A stretch of DNA of 64,000 nt from Actinomadura sp. K4S16 (GCF_008327685.1 NZ_BDDE01000012.1:1-64000); one strand, 5' to 3'. Counted from the first letter of the stretch, positions 31,018-40,739 are shown. Notes: generated by a model not told the origin, from the letters alone. Numbers and translations: made by a program.

Positions 31018-31398
31018 ATGGCACGCCTCCTCGGCGTCGACCTCCCGCGCGAAAAGCGCCTCGAGGTCGCTCTCACCTACATCTTCGGCATCGGCCGGAC
31101 GCGGGCGCTGGAGACCCTCTCGGGTACCGGCATCAGCGGCGACCTGCGGGTGCACCAGCTCGGCGACGACGAGCTGGTCAAGCTCCGCGACTGGATCGAG
31201 GCGAACTACAAGATCGAGGGTGATCTTCGCCGCGAGGTCCAGGCGGACATCCGCCGCAAGATCGAGATCGGGTGCTACCAGGGCATCCGGCACCGCCGCG
31301 GGCTTCCGGTGCACGGTCAGCGCACGCAGACCAACGCGCGCACCCGCAAGGGCAAGAAGAAGACCGTGGCCGGCAAGAAGAAGGCCGGCAAGAAGTAG
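31018..31398 (+). CDS. rpsM: 30S ribosomal protein S13
   Basis: 126 residues with the HhH/H2TH-type N-terminal domain ([15 protein letters not shown]) and a basic Lys-rich tail that contacts P-site tRNA. It is preceded by a 198-bp spacer containing GGCCGTACGGC inverted repeats. Confidence 0.98.
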   Translation: MARLLGVDLPREKRLEVALTYIFGIGRTRALETLSGTGISGDLRVHQLGDDELVKLRDWIEANYKIEGDLRREVQADIRRKIEIGCYQGIRHRRGLPVHGQRTQTNARTRKGKKKTVAGKKKAGKK

Positions 31399-31446
31399 TC
31401 CGGAGTCGGTCCTCCGGATCGATGACCTCAAGAGTAGAGAGAGCAC

Positions 31447-31848
31447 ATGCCTCCTAAGAGCCGTGTCGGCGCCAAGAAGGTGCGCCGCAAGGAAAAGAAG
31501 AACGTCGCTCACGGGCACGCCCACATCAAGAGCACGTTCAACAACACGATCGTTTCGATCACCGACCCCAACGGCAACGTGATCTCCTGGGCCTCCTCGG
31601 GCCACGTCGGGTTCAAGGGCTCGCGCAAGTCCACCCCGTTCGCCGCGCAGCAGGCCGCCGAGGCCGCCGCCCGGCGCGCGATGGAGCACGGCATGCGCAA
31701 GGTCGACGTCTTCGTGAAGGGCCCGGGCTCGGGCCGCGAGACCGCCATCCGGTCGCTGCAGGCGACCGGCCTGGAGGTGGGCTCGATCCAGGACGTCACG
31801 CCCGTTCCGCACAACGGCTGCCGCCCGCCGAAGCGCCGCCGGGTCTGA
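31447..31848 (+). CDS. rpsK: 30S ribosomal protein S11
   Basis: 133 residues. It has [18 protein letters not shown] and the C-terminal [17 protein letters not shown], both strongly conserved. It forms the platform with S18 and S6. Confidence 0.98.
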   Translation: MPPKSRVGAKKVRRKEKKNVAHGHAHIKSTFNNTIVSITDPNGNVISWASSGHVGFKGSRKSTPFAAQQAAEAAARRAMEHGMRKVDVFVKGPGSGRETAIRSLQATGLEVGSIQDVTPVPHNGCRPPKRRRV

Positions 31849-31867
31849 GCAGGGGAGATCTAGAACA

Positions 31868-32494
31868 ATGGCTCGTTACACCGGTGCGGACTGCAAGCTC
31901 TGCCGCCGCGAGAAGATGAAGCTGTTCCTCAAGGGCAGCAAGTGCGAGGGCCCGAAGTGCCCGATCGAGATCCGTCCCTACCCGCCGGGTGAGCACGGTC
32001 GCGGTCGGCCCAAGGAGACCGAGTACCTGCTGCAGCTTCGTGAGAAGCAGAAGGCGCGGCGCATCTACGGCGTGCTGGAGCGGCAGTTCCACAACTACTA
32101 CGTCGAGGCGAACCGCCAGCAGGGCAAGACGGGTGACAACCTGCTCACGCTGCTGGAGCGCCGGCTCGACAACGTCGTCTACCGGGCCGGCTTCGCCAAG
32201 TCCCGCGACATGGCCCGCCAGCTCATCCGGCACGGCCACATCCGGGTCAACGGCAAGAAGGTCAACATCCCGTCGGCCCTCGTCAGCGAGGCCGACATCA
32301 TCGACGTCAAGCCGAAGTCGATGGAGATGACGCCGTTCCAGGTCGCCAAGGCCGAGGTCGGCGAGCGCCAGGTCCCGGCGTGGCTCGGGGTCGACGGCGA
32401 GAAGATGCGGATCCTCGTGCACTCGCTGCCCGTCCGCCAGCAGATCGACGCTCCCGTCCAGGAGCAGCTGATCGTCGAGCTCTACTCCAAGTAG
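31868..32494 (+). CDS. rpsD: 30S ribosomal protein S4
   Basis: 208 residues, primary assembly protein. The N-terminal zinc knuckle is complete (Cys9, Cys12, Cys26, Cys31), followed by the S4 RNA-binding domain ([20 protein letters not shown]). In some bacteria S4 represses this operon. Confidence 0.98.
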   Translation: MARYTGADCKLCRREKMKLFLKGSKCEGPKCPIEIRPYPPGEHGRGRPKETEYLLQLREKQKARRIYGVLERQFHNYYVEANRQQGKTGDNLLTLLERRLDNVVYRAGFAKSRDMARQLIRHGHIRVNGKKVNIPSALVSEADIIDVKPKSMEMTPFQVAKAEVGERQVPAWLGVDGEKMRILVHSLPVRQQIDAPVQEQLIVELYSK

Positions 32495-32504
32495 GGGCTC
32501 AGCG

Positions 32505-32547
32505 CCGCCGGGGTCCCGTGGGGCCAGTCCCTGTGGGATCCCGGCGG
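32505..32547 (+). terminator. Hairpin between rpsD and rpoA
   Basis: CCGCCGGGGTCCC (32505-32517) pairs with GGGATCCCGGCGG (32535-32547) with one G-T pair, loop of 17 nt. It starts 11 nt after the rpsD stop. It may attenuate transcription into rpoA and so set the ratio of alpha subunit to S4. Confidence 0.55.
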
Positions 32548-32609
32548 ATCGGGGAAGAATCCAGAACGCGGTAGTCAAATAGCGGGCACCGCGGAAAGAA
32601 GGCACCACC

Positions 32610-33623
32610 ATGCTCATCGCTCAGCGTCCGACTCTCACCGAAGAGCAGGTCGACGAGTACCGGTCGCGGTTCACCATCGAGCCGCTGGAGCCGGGCTTCG
32701 GCTACACGATCGGCAACTCGCTGCGTCGTACCCTGCTCTCCTCGATTCCCGGTGCGGCCGTCACCAGCATCCGGATCGAAGGCGTCCTGCACGAGTTCTC
32801 CACCGTGCCCGGGGTGAAGGAGGACGTCACCGACATCATCCTGAACCTCAAGGAGCTCGTCGTCTCCTCCGAGCACGACGAGCCGGTCGTCATGTACCTG
32901 CGCAAGCAGGGCCCGGGCGAGGTGACCGCGGCCGACATCGCGCCGCCGGCGGGCGTCGAGGTCCACAACCCCGACCTCCACATCGCCACGCTGAACAACA
33001 AGGCCAAGCTGGAGATGGAGCTGACGGTCGAGCGCGGCCGCGGCTACGTCTCCGCCGCGCAGAACAAGCAGCCGGGCCAGGAGATCGGCCGGATCCCGAT
33101 CGACTCCATCTACTCGCCCGTGCTCAAGGTCACCTACAAGGTCGAGGCCACCCGAGTCGAGCAGCGCACCGACTTCGACCGCCTCATCCTGGACGTGGAG
33201 ACCAAGCAGGCGATGCTGCCGCGCGACGCGGTCGCCTCCGCCGGCAAGACCCTCGTCGAGCTGTTCGGGCTGGCCCGGGAGCTCAACGTCGAGGCCGAGG
33301 GCATCGACATGGGCCCGTCCCCGACGGACGCCGCGCTCGCCGCGGACCTGGCCCTGCCGATCGAGGAGCTGAACCTCACCGTCCGCTCCTACAACTGCCT
33401 GAAGCGCGAGGGCATCCACTCGGTGGGCGAGCTCGTCGCCCGCAGCGAGCAGGACCTGCTCGACATCCGCAACTTCGGCGCCAAGTCGATCGAAGAGGTC
33501 AAGCAGAAGCTCAACGACATGGGCCTGTCGCTGAAGGACTCCCCGCCCGGGTTCGACCCGAGCGCGGCGGCCGACAACTACGGCGACGACGACCAGAGCT
33601 ACGCCGAGACCGAGCAGTACTAG
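32610..33623 (+). CDS. rpoA: DNA-directed RNA polymerase alpha subunit
   Basis: 337 residues: assembly domain (about 1-230, with [20 protein letters not shown]) and C-terminal domain (about 255-315, with [20 protein letters not shown]) that contacts UP elements and activators. An acidic Asp/Tyr-rich tail ends the protein. The ATG has GAAAGAAGG upstream. Confidence 0.98.
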   Translation: MLIAQRPTLTEEQVDEYRSRFTIEPLEPGFGYTIGNSLRRTLLSSIPGAAVTSIRIEGVLHEFSTVPGVKEDVTDIILNLKELVVSSEHDEPVVMYLRKQGPGEVTAADIAPPAGVEVHNPDLHIATLNNKAKLEMELTVERGRGYVSAAQNKQPGQEIGRIPIDSIYSPVLKVTYKVEATRVEQRTDFDRLILDVETKQAMLPRDAVASAGKTLVELFGLARELNVEAEGIDMGPSPTDAALAADLALPIEELNLTVRSYNCLKREGIHSVGELVARSEQDLLDIRNFGAKSIEEVKQKLNDMGLSLKDSPPGFDPSAAADNYGDDDQSYAETEQY

Positions 33624-33718
33624 AACCCGATTCCGGCGGCCGGGGGGCCACGCTCCCCGGCCGGCCCGGAACCAGCTGACACCGGTACCTGATACGGCCG
33701 GTGCAGGAAGGAAACGAC

Positions 33719-34231
33719 ATGCCCCAGCCCACCAAGGGCGCCCGCCTCGGCGGCGGTGCCGCGCACCAGCGCCTGATCCTGGCGAACCTGGCCACGGCGC
33801 TGTTCGAGCACGGCCGCATCACCACCACCGAGGCCAAGGCCCGGCGGGTGCGTCCGCTGGCGGAGAAGCTGATCACCAAGGCGAAGAAGGGCGACCTGCA
33901 CAACCGTCGCCTGGTCGCCAGGACGATCCGCGACAAGAGCGTCCTGCACGAGCTCTTCACCGAGATCGCGCCGCGCTTCGAGAACCGTCCCGGCGGCTAC
34001 ACCCGCATCACCAAGATCGGGCCGCGCAAGGGCGACAACGCCCCGATGGCCGTGATCGAGCTGGTGCAGGAGCAGCTGGCGGCGTCCACCGGCGGGGCCG
34101 CTCCCGCGGCGGCGCCGAAGGCCGAGGAGACCGAGTCCAAGACGGAGGCGGACGACACCACGGCCGCCACCGCCAAGGACGAGGCGGCCGACGAGGCCGC
34201 CGACACCAAGGACGAGGGCGACAAGGAGTAA
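33719..34231 (+). CDS. rplQ: 50S ribosomal protein L17 with acidic tail
   Basis: 170 residues. The core (1-117) is standard L17 ([20 protein letters not shown]). An Ala/Glu/Asp/Lys-rich tail of about 50 residues follows, longer than the usual 120-residue protein but seen in other actinobacteria. The ATG at 33719 follows AGGAAGG; an upstream in-frame GTG lies in that ribosome binding site. Confidence 0.96.
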   Translation: MPQPTKGARLGGGAAHQRLILANLATALFEHGRITTTEAKARRVRPLAEKLITKAKKGDLHNRRLVARTIRDKSVLHELFTEIAPRFENRPGGYTRITKIGPRKGDNAPMAVIELVQEQLAASTGGAAPAAAPKAEETESKTEADDTTAATAKDEAADEAADTKDEGDKE

Positions 34232-34274
34232 ATCCGCCGCCCGACCTTGGGGAGCGTTTGCTCGACATTCGCGA

Positions 34275-34306
34275 GGGCCCGCCGTTTCCATCGGGACGGC
34301 GGGCCC
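34275..34306 (+). terminator. Terminator after rplQ
   Basis: Perfect 11-bp stem GGGCCCGCCGT (34275-34285) and its complement at 34296-34306, 10-nt loop, followed by GAACTTT. It lies 43 nt after the rplQ stop and ends the alpha operon. Confidence 0.7.
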
Positions 34307-34441
34307 GAACTTTGCCAGACTTGATCGCATGGTCATGTCAGGGGGGCGACGATTCACCGGGGAGCGTGTCAGGGGAGTGCCCGATGAACGCGGCGCCTCG
34401 GGAGGGATGAACGGACGTTGCAGAAGGACGACTCGGCTGAC

Positions 34442-35335
34442 ATGACCGCACTTGTACGACTCCGGCTCGACATCTCCTACGACGGGTCGGACTTCGCGGG
34501 CTGGGCGAGGCAGCCGAACCAGCGGACCGTCCAGGGCGTCATCGAGGACGCGCTGGCGCGGATGCTGCGTCTGGACCCGCCGCCCATGCTCACCGTCGCC
34601 GGCCGCACCGACGCCGGCGTCCACGCCCGCGGGCAGGTCGCCCACCTCGTCGTCCCCGTCGCCGCCTACTCGGCGATCAACGGGACGATGCCGCGCCGTC
34701 TCGCCGGGCTGCTGCCCCCGGACGTGCGTGTGTGGCGCGTGTCGATCGCGCCGGAGGGGTTCGACGCGCGGTTCTCGGCGCTGTCCCGCCGCTACGTGTA
34801 CCGGGTGTGCGACAACCCCTTCGGGGTGGAGCCGCTGCGCCGCCACGACGTGCTGTGGCATCCCCGCCCGCTGAACCTCGACCGGATGAACGAGGCGGCC
34901 CGCAGGCTGGTGGGCGAGAACGACTTCGCCGCGTACTGCCGCAGGCGGGAGGGCGCGACGACGATCCGCGAGCTGCTGCGCTACGAGTGGACGCGCGACG
35001 ACCGCGACCCGCACCTCGCGCTCGCCACCGTGGAGGCCGACGCGTTCTGCCACTCGATGGTCCGGGCGCTCGTCGGCGCGCTGCTGATGGTCGGGGACGG
35101 GCGGCGCGAGGTCGACTGGCCGGCGCAGGTGCTCGCGGCCCGCGTCCGCGACTCCGGCGTGAATGTGGCGCCCGCGCACGGCCTGTCCCTGGAGGAGATC
35201 CGCTACCCCGGCGACGAGAGCCTGGCCCGGCGCGCGCAGGAGACCCGCCGCGTCCGAACGCTGAACGCGACCGCCGCCGCGTCCGCCGACCAACCCGCCA
35301 CCACCGGCGCCGCCGCCCCCCGCCAGGACGGCTGA
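34442..35335 (+). CDS. truA: tRNA pseudouridine(38-40) synthase TruA
   Basis: 297 residues from the ATG at 34442. The catalytic Asp lies in [16 protein letters not shown]. TruA isomerises uridines 38-40 of the tRNA anticodon arm. A TTG at 34418 in the same frame is an alternative start. Upstream, a short frame (ATG 34329, stop 34443-34445) overlaps the truA ATG as ATGA and has its own GGGAGGG before an internal ATG at 34407, which may couple translation. The C-terminal 30 residues are Ala/Thr-rich and probably disordered. Confidence 0.94.
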   Translation: MTALVRLRLDISYDGSDFAGWARQPNQRTVQGVIEDALARMLRLDPPPMLTVAGRTDAGVHARGQVAHLVVPVAAYSAINGTMPRRLAGLLPPDVRVWRVSIAPEGFDARFSALSRRYVYRVCDNPFGVEPLRRHDVLWHPRPLNLDRMNEAARRLVGENDFAAYCRRREGATTIRELLRYEWTRDDRDPHLALATVEADAFCHSMVRALVGALLMVGDGRREVDWPAQVLAARVRDSGVNVAPAHGLSLEEIRYPGDESLARRAQETRRVRTLNATAAASADQPATTGAAAPRQDG

Positions 35336-35498
35336 CCAACCAGGGCGGCTGACCTGGCACTGCCGGTCGGGCAGAGCGACCGACCGGGCAGGGCTGCCCC
35401 GATCAGGCAGGACAGCGACCGGGCTGGACGGCGACCGGCAGGCGGCTGACCGGGTAGGGCGGCCGATTAGGCAGGGCGGCAGGGCCGCCCGGCCGGGG
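35336..35498. repeat. Degenerate repeats in the truA downstream spacer
   Basis: No gene. The 163 bp are made of loosely repeated GGCAGG, GCTGACC and CGACCGG units about 16-22 bp apart, like a decayed tandem array. Confidence 0.5.
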
Positions 35499-37109
35499 TC
35501 AGCCTCGGGATCGGGCCATGATCGGGCGCAGGTCGTGGTCCAGGAAGAGTTGCGCCGCCTTCTTGATCACCGGGTCGCCGGGCTTGGCCTTCTTGCCGTT
35601 CGCCCACTGGACGTAGGCGTAGGCGACGTACCGGCCGCGGACCGTCGCCGCCGCGTACCCGCCGGCCTGGTCGATGTCCGGGGACCGCTTGCCCGCCATG
35701 CCGCGGAACCACTCGTACCGGGCCGGGTCGCCCGCCTTGCTCACGGCGATCGCGGCGGCCTTCGTCGGCATCACCGCGATGCCGGAGGTGACGGCGAGCT
35801 TGGTCTCCGGGTCGATGTAGGTGGCGCGGACGATCTTGCGGCACTGCTCCTTGCGGAGGGCGGCGAGCATGGAGCCGCGGGCGGCGTAGGTGACGTCCCG
35901 GTTGAGGGACCAGCGGTCCCGGAGGTAGGTCCGGTCGCCGAACTTGATCTGCTCGTTCGGGAAGACGTCGTGGAACGCCAGGTCGGCGGTGTCGGTCTTC
36001 TCGTTGGTGATGTCGACGGGGCCGGCGGGCGGCTTGCTCGGCGATGCGGCCGGGGGCGAGGGCGCGGGGGTGGTCCGCACCGCCGCCGGGGCCTCGGCGG
36101 GCTTGCCGCCCTTGTCGTCCTTGCCGTCCGATCCCGACCCGCCGATGAGGAACAGGCCGCCGACCGCGGCGAGGATGACCGCCGCGACGCCGCCGATCAG
36201 CACCGGGCGGCCCTTGGTGCTGCCGCTCCGGCCGGTGGCGGGCGTGCCGTGCGGAGGATTCCCGGGGGGCGGGACGTCGGCCGGAGTCCCGGCCTCGGTG
36301 TGGTAGACCGGCCCGCTCACCTGGGGCCGGCCGGCGCCCGCCGCGCCGTCCCCGACGGGTTCGGCGTGCGGGAACGGGCCGCTTCCGGTGGGCGGGACGA
36401 CGCCCGGCGGCAGGATGGCGTCCGGGACGAGCACGGGCGCCGGCGACGCGGCGTCCTCCGCCTCCTTGGCCTTTTCGAACGCCGACCGCTGCGCGGGGAT
36501 GTCCGTCGCAGTGTCGGCAACCGCGCTGTCGGTCACGGCGTTGTCGGTCACGGTGGTGTTGTCCACGGCGGCCTCTGTCTCTGGTGTGCCGACCGCCGCG
36601 GCTTCGGCCCGTGGGGCCTCCTCCGGCCGGGCGTCTTCCTGCGACGCCTCGTCCTTGGGAGCGGCGTCCTTGGGAGCGGCGGCGTCCTTGGGAGCTTCGC
36701 CCTGGGACGCGCCGAACGCGGGCGGGACGGGCTGGAAGCCCTCGGGGTCGGTGTCGTCGGGGGAGATCGGCGGCTTGACGATCGGCTCGGCGGGGACGGC
36801 GCCGCGGGAGTCGACGCGCGGTACCCCCGTCCCGGCGACGAGCGTCCCGGGCGGCGCCGAGGCGGCCTCGGGAGCGGTGGGGGCGGGGGCGGGGGCGGGG
36901 GAGACCTCGGGAGCGAAGACGTCCGCCTCGTCCTCGACCACCGGGGCCGAGAGCGGCTGCGGCGCCGCCGGCGCCTGCTCGGCCGGCGGTGCGGTGTCCG
37001 CGGACTCGGCGGCCCACCAGGGGGCCTCCAGTCCGAAGGCGGGGAGCTTGAGGGGGGCGGTCTCGCCGCCCTGCTCGCCGTGCTCCCGTGCGTCTCTAGG
37101 TCCAGACAT
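35499..37109 (-). CDS. Single-pass membrane protein with disordered acidic N-terminus, paralogue A
   Basis: 536 residues. Residues 1 to about 300 are Ala/Pro/Glu-rich and disordered, with near-repeats of APKDAA around 150. One membrane helix (about 305-325, VLIGGVAAVILAAVGGLFLI) follows RSGSTKGRP, so the N-terminus is cytoplasmic. A Pro/Ala/Lys linker leads to an extracytoplasmic domain of about 160 residues (VFPNEQIKFGDRTYLRDRW then CRKIVRATYIDPETK). That domain aligns with the end of the next gene product, 24 bp away, so the two are tandem paralogues. No family is recognised and no function is assigned. Confidence 0.75.
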   Translation of the reverse strand: MSGPRDAREHGEQGGETAPLKLPAFGLEAPWWAAESADTAPPAEQAPAAPQPLSAPVVEDEADVFAPEVSPAPAPAPTAPEAASAPPGTLVAGTGVPRVDSRGAVPAEPIVKPPISPDDTDPEGFQPVPPAFGASQGEAPKDAAAPKDAAPKDEASQEDARPEEAPRAEAAAVGTPETEAAVDNTTVTDNAVTDSAVADTATDIPAQRSAFEKAKEAEDAASPAPVLVPDAILPPGVVPPTGSGPFPHAEPVGDGAAGAGRPQVSGPVYHTEAGTPADVPPPGNPPHGTPATGRSGSTKGRPVLIGGVAAVILAAVGGLFLIGGSGSDGKDDKGGKPAEAPAAVRTTPAPSPPAASPSKPPAGPVDITNEKTDTADLAFHDVFPNEQIKFGDRTYLRDRWSLNRDVTYAARGSMLAALRKEQCRKIVRATYIDPETKLAVTSGIAVMPTKAAAIAVSKAGDPARYEWFRGMAGKRSPDIDQAGGYAAATVRGRYVAYAYVQWANGKKAKPGDPVIKKAAQLFLDHDLRPIMARSRG

Positions 37110-37133
37110 AAGCAGTGAGGGTATTCATGGGGG

Positions 37134-38327
37134 TCACTTCTGGAGGGGTTTGCCTTCGGTCTCCCGGTAGTGCAAGGCCAGCGCCAGGTTGCTGCCCTTG
37201 ACCATCTGCGTGCCGAAGACCTGGACGGCGGCATGGTACTTGGTGGGGATCTTCTTGCCGTCCGGCCGCTGCACCCAGGTCATGATGACGTAGTGGCCGC
37301 GCGCCTGCGAGGTGCCGAGCGCCTCGCCCTTGCCGTTGTTCTTGGTGATTCCCTTGCCGGGGAGCGCCACCAGGAACGCGTCCTTGGCGGCGGCGGCCTT
37401 GACGGCCTTCTTGGCCGCGGCCTCGGTCTGCAGGTTGAAGACGCCGACCGTGCCGATGAGGGAGCCGTTGCTGAGCGCGTAGGTGGCCCGGAGCGCCTGC
37501 GTGCAGCGCCCCTTCTTGAGGGCCTTCGCCAGGGTCGTGCCGCCGACGACGGTGCAGGTCTTCTTGCCGTTGACGGCCGTCCGCACGTACTTGCGGCCGC
37601 CCGCCTTGAACGTCGCCTTGCCGAAGACCTCCTTGAGGGTCAGCGGCGCGGGGTCGGTGGTGCGGCTCTGCAGCTTCACCGGGGCCAGGACGGGCTGCGT
37701 CGGGCTCGGCGTCGGCTGCGGCTGCTTGGACGCGGCCTGCGTCGGCGTCGCCTTCGGCTTGTCGTCGCCCTTCAGCATCGACGACAGCCCGACGCCGCCG
37801 CCGATGAGGAGGATGCCGGCGACCGCCGCGCCGCCGATGATCAGCGGCAGGTTGCGGCGGCGCTCGGGGCGCCCGGACGGGCCGGACGGCCCGGGCGGCA
37901 TGCCCTCGTAGGAGCCGAAGCCGCCGTCGCCCGGCGCGTTCTCGCCGTAGGCGCCGCCGGCGACCGGCTCGTCGCCCCACGCGGGCGGCTGGTCGGACCA
38001 GGCGGCGGTCTGCTCGCCGGGCGCCTCGCCGCCGGACGCGCCGCCGCCGAAGCCGCCACCGCCGTAGGGGGCGCCGCCGAACGCGTCGTTGCCCGACGTG
38101 GACCCGCCGAAAGCTTCACTGCCGAACGCGTCGCCGCCGGATGAGGAGCCGCCGAACACGTCACCGCCGCCCGGCGTCGTGCCGGGCCCGCTGTCGCGTG
38201 GCGCGAAAGGGGCTTCGTCGTTGTCGTGGCCGTACGGCGGCGCTTCGGCTCCGGGTCCGTACGGCGCGTGCGGCGACTGCCGAGGGGGCCAGTCGCCGGG
38301 TTTGCCTTGATCGCCCGGATAACCCAT
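37134..38327 (-). CDS. Single-pass membrane protein with Gly/Ser-rich N-terminus, paralogue B
   Basis: 397 residues. The N-terminal 160 are Gly/Ser/Pro-rich with repeats of DAFGG and GGSSSGG; one membrane helix at about 165-187 (PLIIGGAAVAGILLIGGGVG) follows RPERRRNL. The extracytoplasmic domain has VFGKATFKAGGRKYVRT, two Cys (CTVVGG and RCTQALRATY) and a later GHYVIMTWVQRPDG strand, matching paralogue A. It probably precedes A in one transcript. Function is unknown. Confidence 0.75.
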   Translation of the reverse strand: MGYPGDQGKPGDWPPRQSPHAPYGPGAEAPPYGHDNDEAPFAPRDSGPGTTPGGGDVFGGSSSGGDAFGSEAFGGSTSGNDAFGGAPYGGGGFGGGASGGEAPGEQTAAWSDQPPAWGDEPVAGGAYGENAPGDGGFGSYEGMPPGPSGPSGRPERRRNLPLIIGGAAVAGILLIGGGVGLSSMLKGDDKPKATPTQAASKQPQPTPSPTQPVLAPVKLQSRTTDPAPLTLKEVFGKATFKAGGRKYVRTAVNGKKTCTVVGGTTLAKALKKGRCTQALRATYALSNGSLIGTVGVFNLQTEAAAKKAVKAAAAKDAFLVALPGKGITKNNGKGEALGTSQARGHYVIMTWVQRPDGKKIPTKYHAAVQVFGTQMVKGSNLALALHYRETEGKPLQK

Positions 38328-38447
38328 GGGTTGGACCTTACCGTTCCTCGTTCAGGGCTCTGGACCTTCGCGACACCCACCATGACATGGGGGCGAACCG
38401 GACGCCGGTGATTTGCCGAAGGTCACATCCCTGCCGAGCCGGGGCGG

Positions 38448-39221
38448 TCACTTCCAGCCGAAGTCCTGCGTCCACAGCGGCCCGCCGGGTCCGGAGGCCA
38501 TGCCCACGCCGATGGCGCGCAGCCCGCAGTTCAGGATGTTGGCCCGATGGCCGGGGCTGTCCATCCAGCCCTTCACGACGGCCGAGGCGGTCGGGTAGCC
38601 CTTGGCGATGTTCTCCGCCCCGGGGCTGCTGTACCCGGCGTCCTCCATCCGCTTCCACGGGCTGTCGCCGTTGCGGGACGTGTGGTCGAAGTAGTTGTTG
38701 GCCGCCATGTCCGCCGAGTGCTTGCGGGCAGCCGTGACGAGCCGCGAGTCGATGCGCAGCGCCTTGCAGCCGTGCTTGGCGCGTTCGGCGTTGGTGAGCG
38801 ACACCACGCTCGTCTCGGCCCCGGACGAGCCGCCGGAACCACCGGACCCGCCGGAACCGCCGCCCGGGTTCGTGCCGCCGCCCGGGGTCGACGGGGCGTC
38901 CGAGTCGGCGGGCTTCTTGGACTTGGACGGCGAGGCCGACGCGCTCTTCGGCGGGTGGATCACCTTCAGCGGCGGCGTCTGCTCCTCGGCGGTCGGCGCC
39001 GGCGACGCGCCGGCCCGGCCACCGCGGCCCGAACCCGTCCCGGACCCGGAGCCGTTGCCGGTAGCGGCGAGCGGGTCGCTCTGCGGACCGGTCGGTACCT
39101 CGACGGACGGGTTGCGCTCGGGCGCGGACGCGGACGTGTTCTCAGACCGCAGCTGAGGCAGGACGAGCCGGTCGATCGCGACGCCGACGCCGATGGCGAG
39201 GGCGGACGCGGTGGCCGCCAC
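38448..39221 (-). CDS. Membrane-anchored CAP/SCP-domain extracellular protein
   Basis: The C-terminal 125 residues form a CAP (SCP/PR-1) domain: SLTNAERAKHGCKALRIDSR, the His in RKHSADMA, Glu in GAENIAKGY and His in SPGHRANIL, with WTQDFGW at the end. A long Gly/Ser/Pro linker precedes it. The coordinates use the first standard start codon, a GTG in the middle of the membrane helix. The same frame stays open to 39587 and reads a basic RRPKKKGARG segment right before the helix, so the true start is probably upstream, for example CTG at 39509 after GGGAG, giving about 353 residues. Bacterial CAP proteins are secreted or wall-associated; activity is unknown. Confidence 0.82.
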   Translation of the reverse strand: MAATASALAIGVGVAIDRLVLPQLRSENTSASAPERNPSVEVPTGPQSDPLAATGNGSGSGTGSGRGGRAGASPAPTAEEQTPPLKVIHPPKSASASPSKSKKPADSDAPSTPGGGTNPGGGSGGSGGSGGSSGAETSVVSLTNAERAKHGCKALRIDSRLVTAARKHSADMAANNYFDHTSRNGDSPWKRMEDAGYSSPGAENIAKGYPTASAVVKGWMDSPGHRANILNCGLRAIGVGMASGPGGPLWTQDFGWK

Positions 39222-39587
39222 GACGATTCCCCGCGCGCCCTTTTTCTTGGGACGCCTTCCGCGCGGCGAACGGCCGTTCCAGAACGCGTCACCGTCACTC
39301 GGCCGCCGCTCCCCGGGCGGAGGCCCCGAGCGGCGCCGCGGGCCACTGGCGACGAGCTCGTCACGATAAGGGGGGACCCCGGGACGCGGCGGGACGTCAC
39401 GCGAGCCGGAGGCGTCACGCGGCGCGGAGGCGTCACGCGGTGCGGGGCCGGGCTGCCCGGCACGGCCGGACCGGCGGCGTCCGGCGGAATCTCTGCGGGG
39501 AGTAGTCAGCGGGGGCTCCCGGGTGCGGGCCGGCGTGAGCCGGCGTGGACCGGTCGCCCGGCACCATATCCCGAGATCGACCCTCTG

Positions 39588-40467
39588 TTACGGAAATGAT
39601 TCCAGAAAGACCGAAACCGCTACAAAGGGTGATCAGTAGAGTGCTGAACGTTTCCCATTCGGCACTGCCGCCGCGCACGCCACGGTCCATACCGGGCAGC
39701 GCATGCCGGGCCCGACATACCCGCCCGCGAATACCCGTAGCGCAAGCCGCCCCCACAAGCCCGCAACACACCGGCTGCACAGCCCCACCTGCCGGCCACG
39801 CAGGTCCGCCACGCTTGCCAGCCCGCAGGCCAGTCGCGCCACCGGCTGTGCGATCCGGCCGCGCAGGGGCCGTCACGCCTGCCGGCCCCACAGGCCTGTC
39901 GCGCATGTCGGCTACGCAGTTCCGCCACGCATGCCGGCTATGCAGGGGCGGCGCGTCTGAGGGTGCGCAAGGCGGCTGCGCATGCTGGGTACTCGGGCCG
40001 CCTGTCGCGCCGTGGGCCCGTCGCGTGTGCCGGCTGTGCGAGGCCTTCGGTTGTCTTCGCGTTCACCGGCGAACGCGCCCAGTGCCGCCGTCGTCGCTGC
40101 CACCGGCGCCAGTTCCGGCTGCCTCGGCGGTGCGTGCCCTTGCTGGTGATGTGCATGCTCTCGCTCGGCCGCACGCCGGTCCTGCGGGACTGTCGTGTAT
40201 GCCGGTTTCGCGGCGTGTCGCGCGTATCGTCTGCAGGTCCGTCATGTCTGTCGGCCCGCAGGACTCGCCGTGTATAGCGGTCCGGGCAAGCCTGGCGTGC
40301 GTGGCAGTTGCGTAGCCGGTTGTGGACTGACGGGGTCGCGCTGGCTTGTTGTGGAGGCCGCGCATGCCGGCCCGTTGTCCATGGCCGCCATTGATACGTA
40401 CATACCGGTCATACGGCATACTGGTGGTGTACTGGGCGCGCGGCCGGTGGCGCCATGGCGGCTCGTT
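39588..40467. repeat. Repeat-rich noncoding spacer upstream of rplM
   Basis: About 0.9 kb without a credible gene. From about 39700 to 40380 the sequence is a degenerate tandem array with a period near 25 bp and a consensus close to CCGCCACGCATGCCGGCTACGCAGG; the clearest copies lie at 39780-39950 and more decayed ones (GTATGCCGGTTTCGCG, TCTGTCGGCCCGCAGG) at 40190-40270. Frames open through it have composition-driven Pro/Ala/Arg/Cys-rich translations. Confidence 0.65.
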
Positions 40468-40497
40468 TTGACCCGTGTGCGCGCGGCCGAGTATCCT
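40468..40497 (+). promoter_or_regulatory. Candidate rplM-rpsI promoter
   Basis: TTGACC (40468-40473), 18-bp spacer, TATCCT (40492-40497). Start near 40504 would give a leader of about 235 nt. It is one of the best principal-sigma matches in the window. Confidence 0.6.
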
Positions 40498-40671
40498 GCG
40501 TATTTGTTGTGTGCGTCGACGCCTGCTCATTGCAGGTGGGAGGCGACGCGACGACGTGTCGGTGCGTCCCCATCATGTGCGTCCCTGTGGCCGCGTGCGG
40601 GCCCCGGCATCCCGGAGCGCCAGGTCGGATGATCCTCTGATCGGCGCGAGCAGGATTCCGCTGCCAGGTGG

Positions 40672-40692
40672 CACCCGTCCTCCGGACGGGTG
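40672..40692 (+). promoter_or_regulatory. Hairpin in the rplM leader
   Basis: CACCCGTCC (40672-40680), loop TCC, GGACGGGTG (40684-40692), a perfect 9-bp stem 47 nt before the rplM start. No T-tract follows, so it is more likely an RNA-binding or attenuation element than a terminator. Confidence 0.45.
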
Positions 40693-40739
40693 GAGGATCG
40701 AAACCGCTGAGAGTCGACGAGAAACGAAGGCTTACGACC

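Noticed and set aside
39545..40315. 256-codon frame in the rplM upstream spacer
   Set aside because: Translation follows the 25-bp repeat (Pro/Ala/Arg/Cys-rich), with no conserved motif, no ribosome binding site and equally open frames on both strands.
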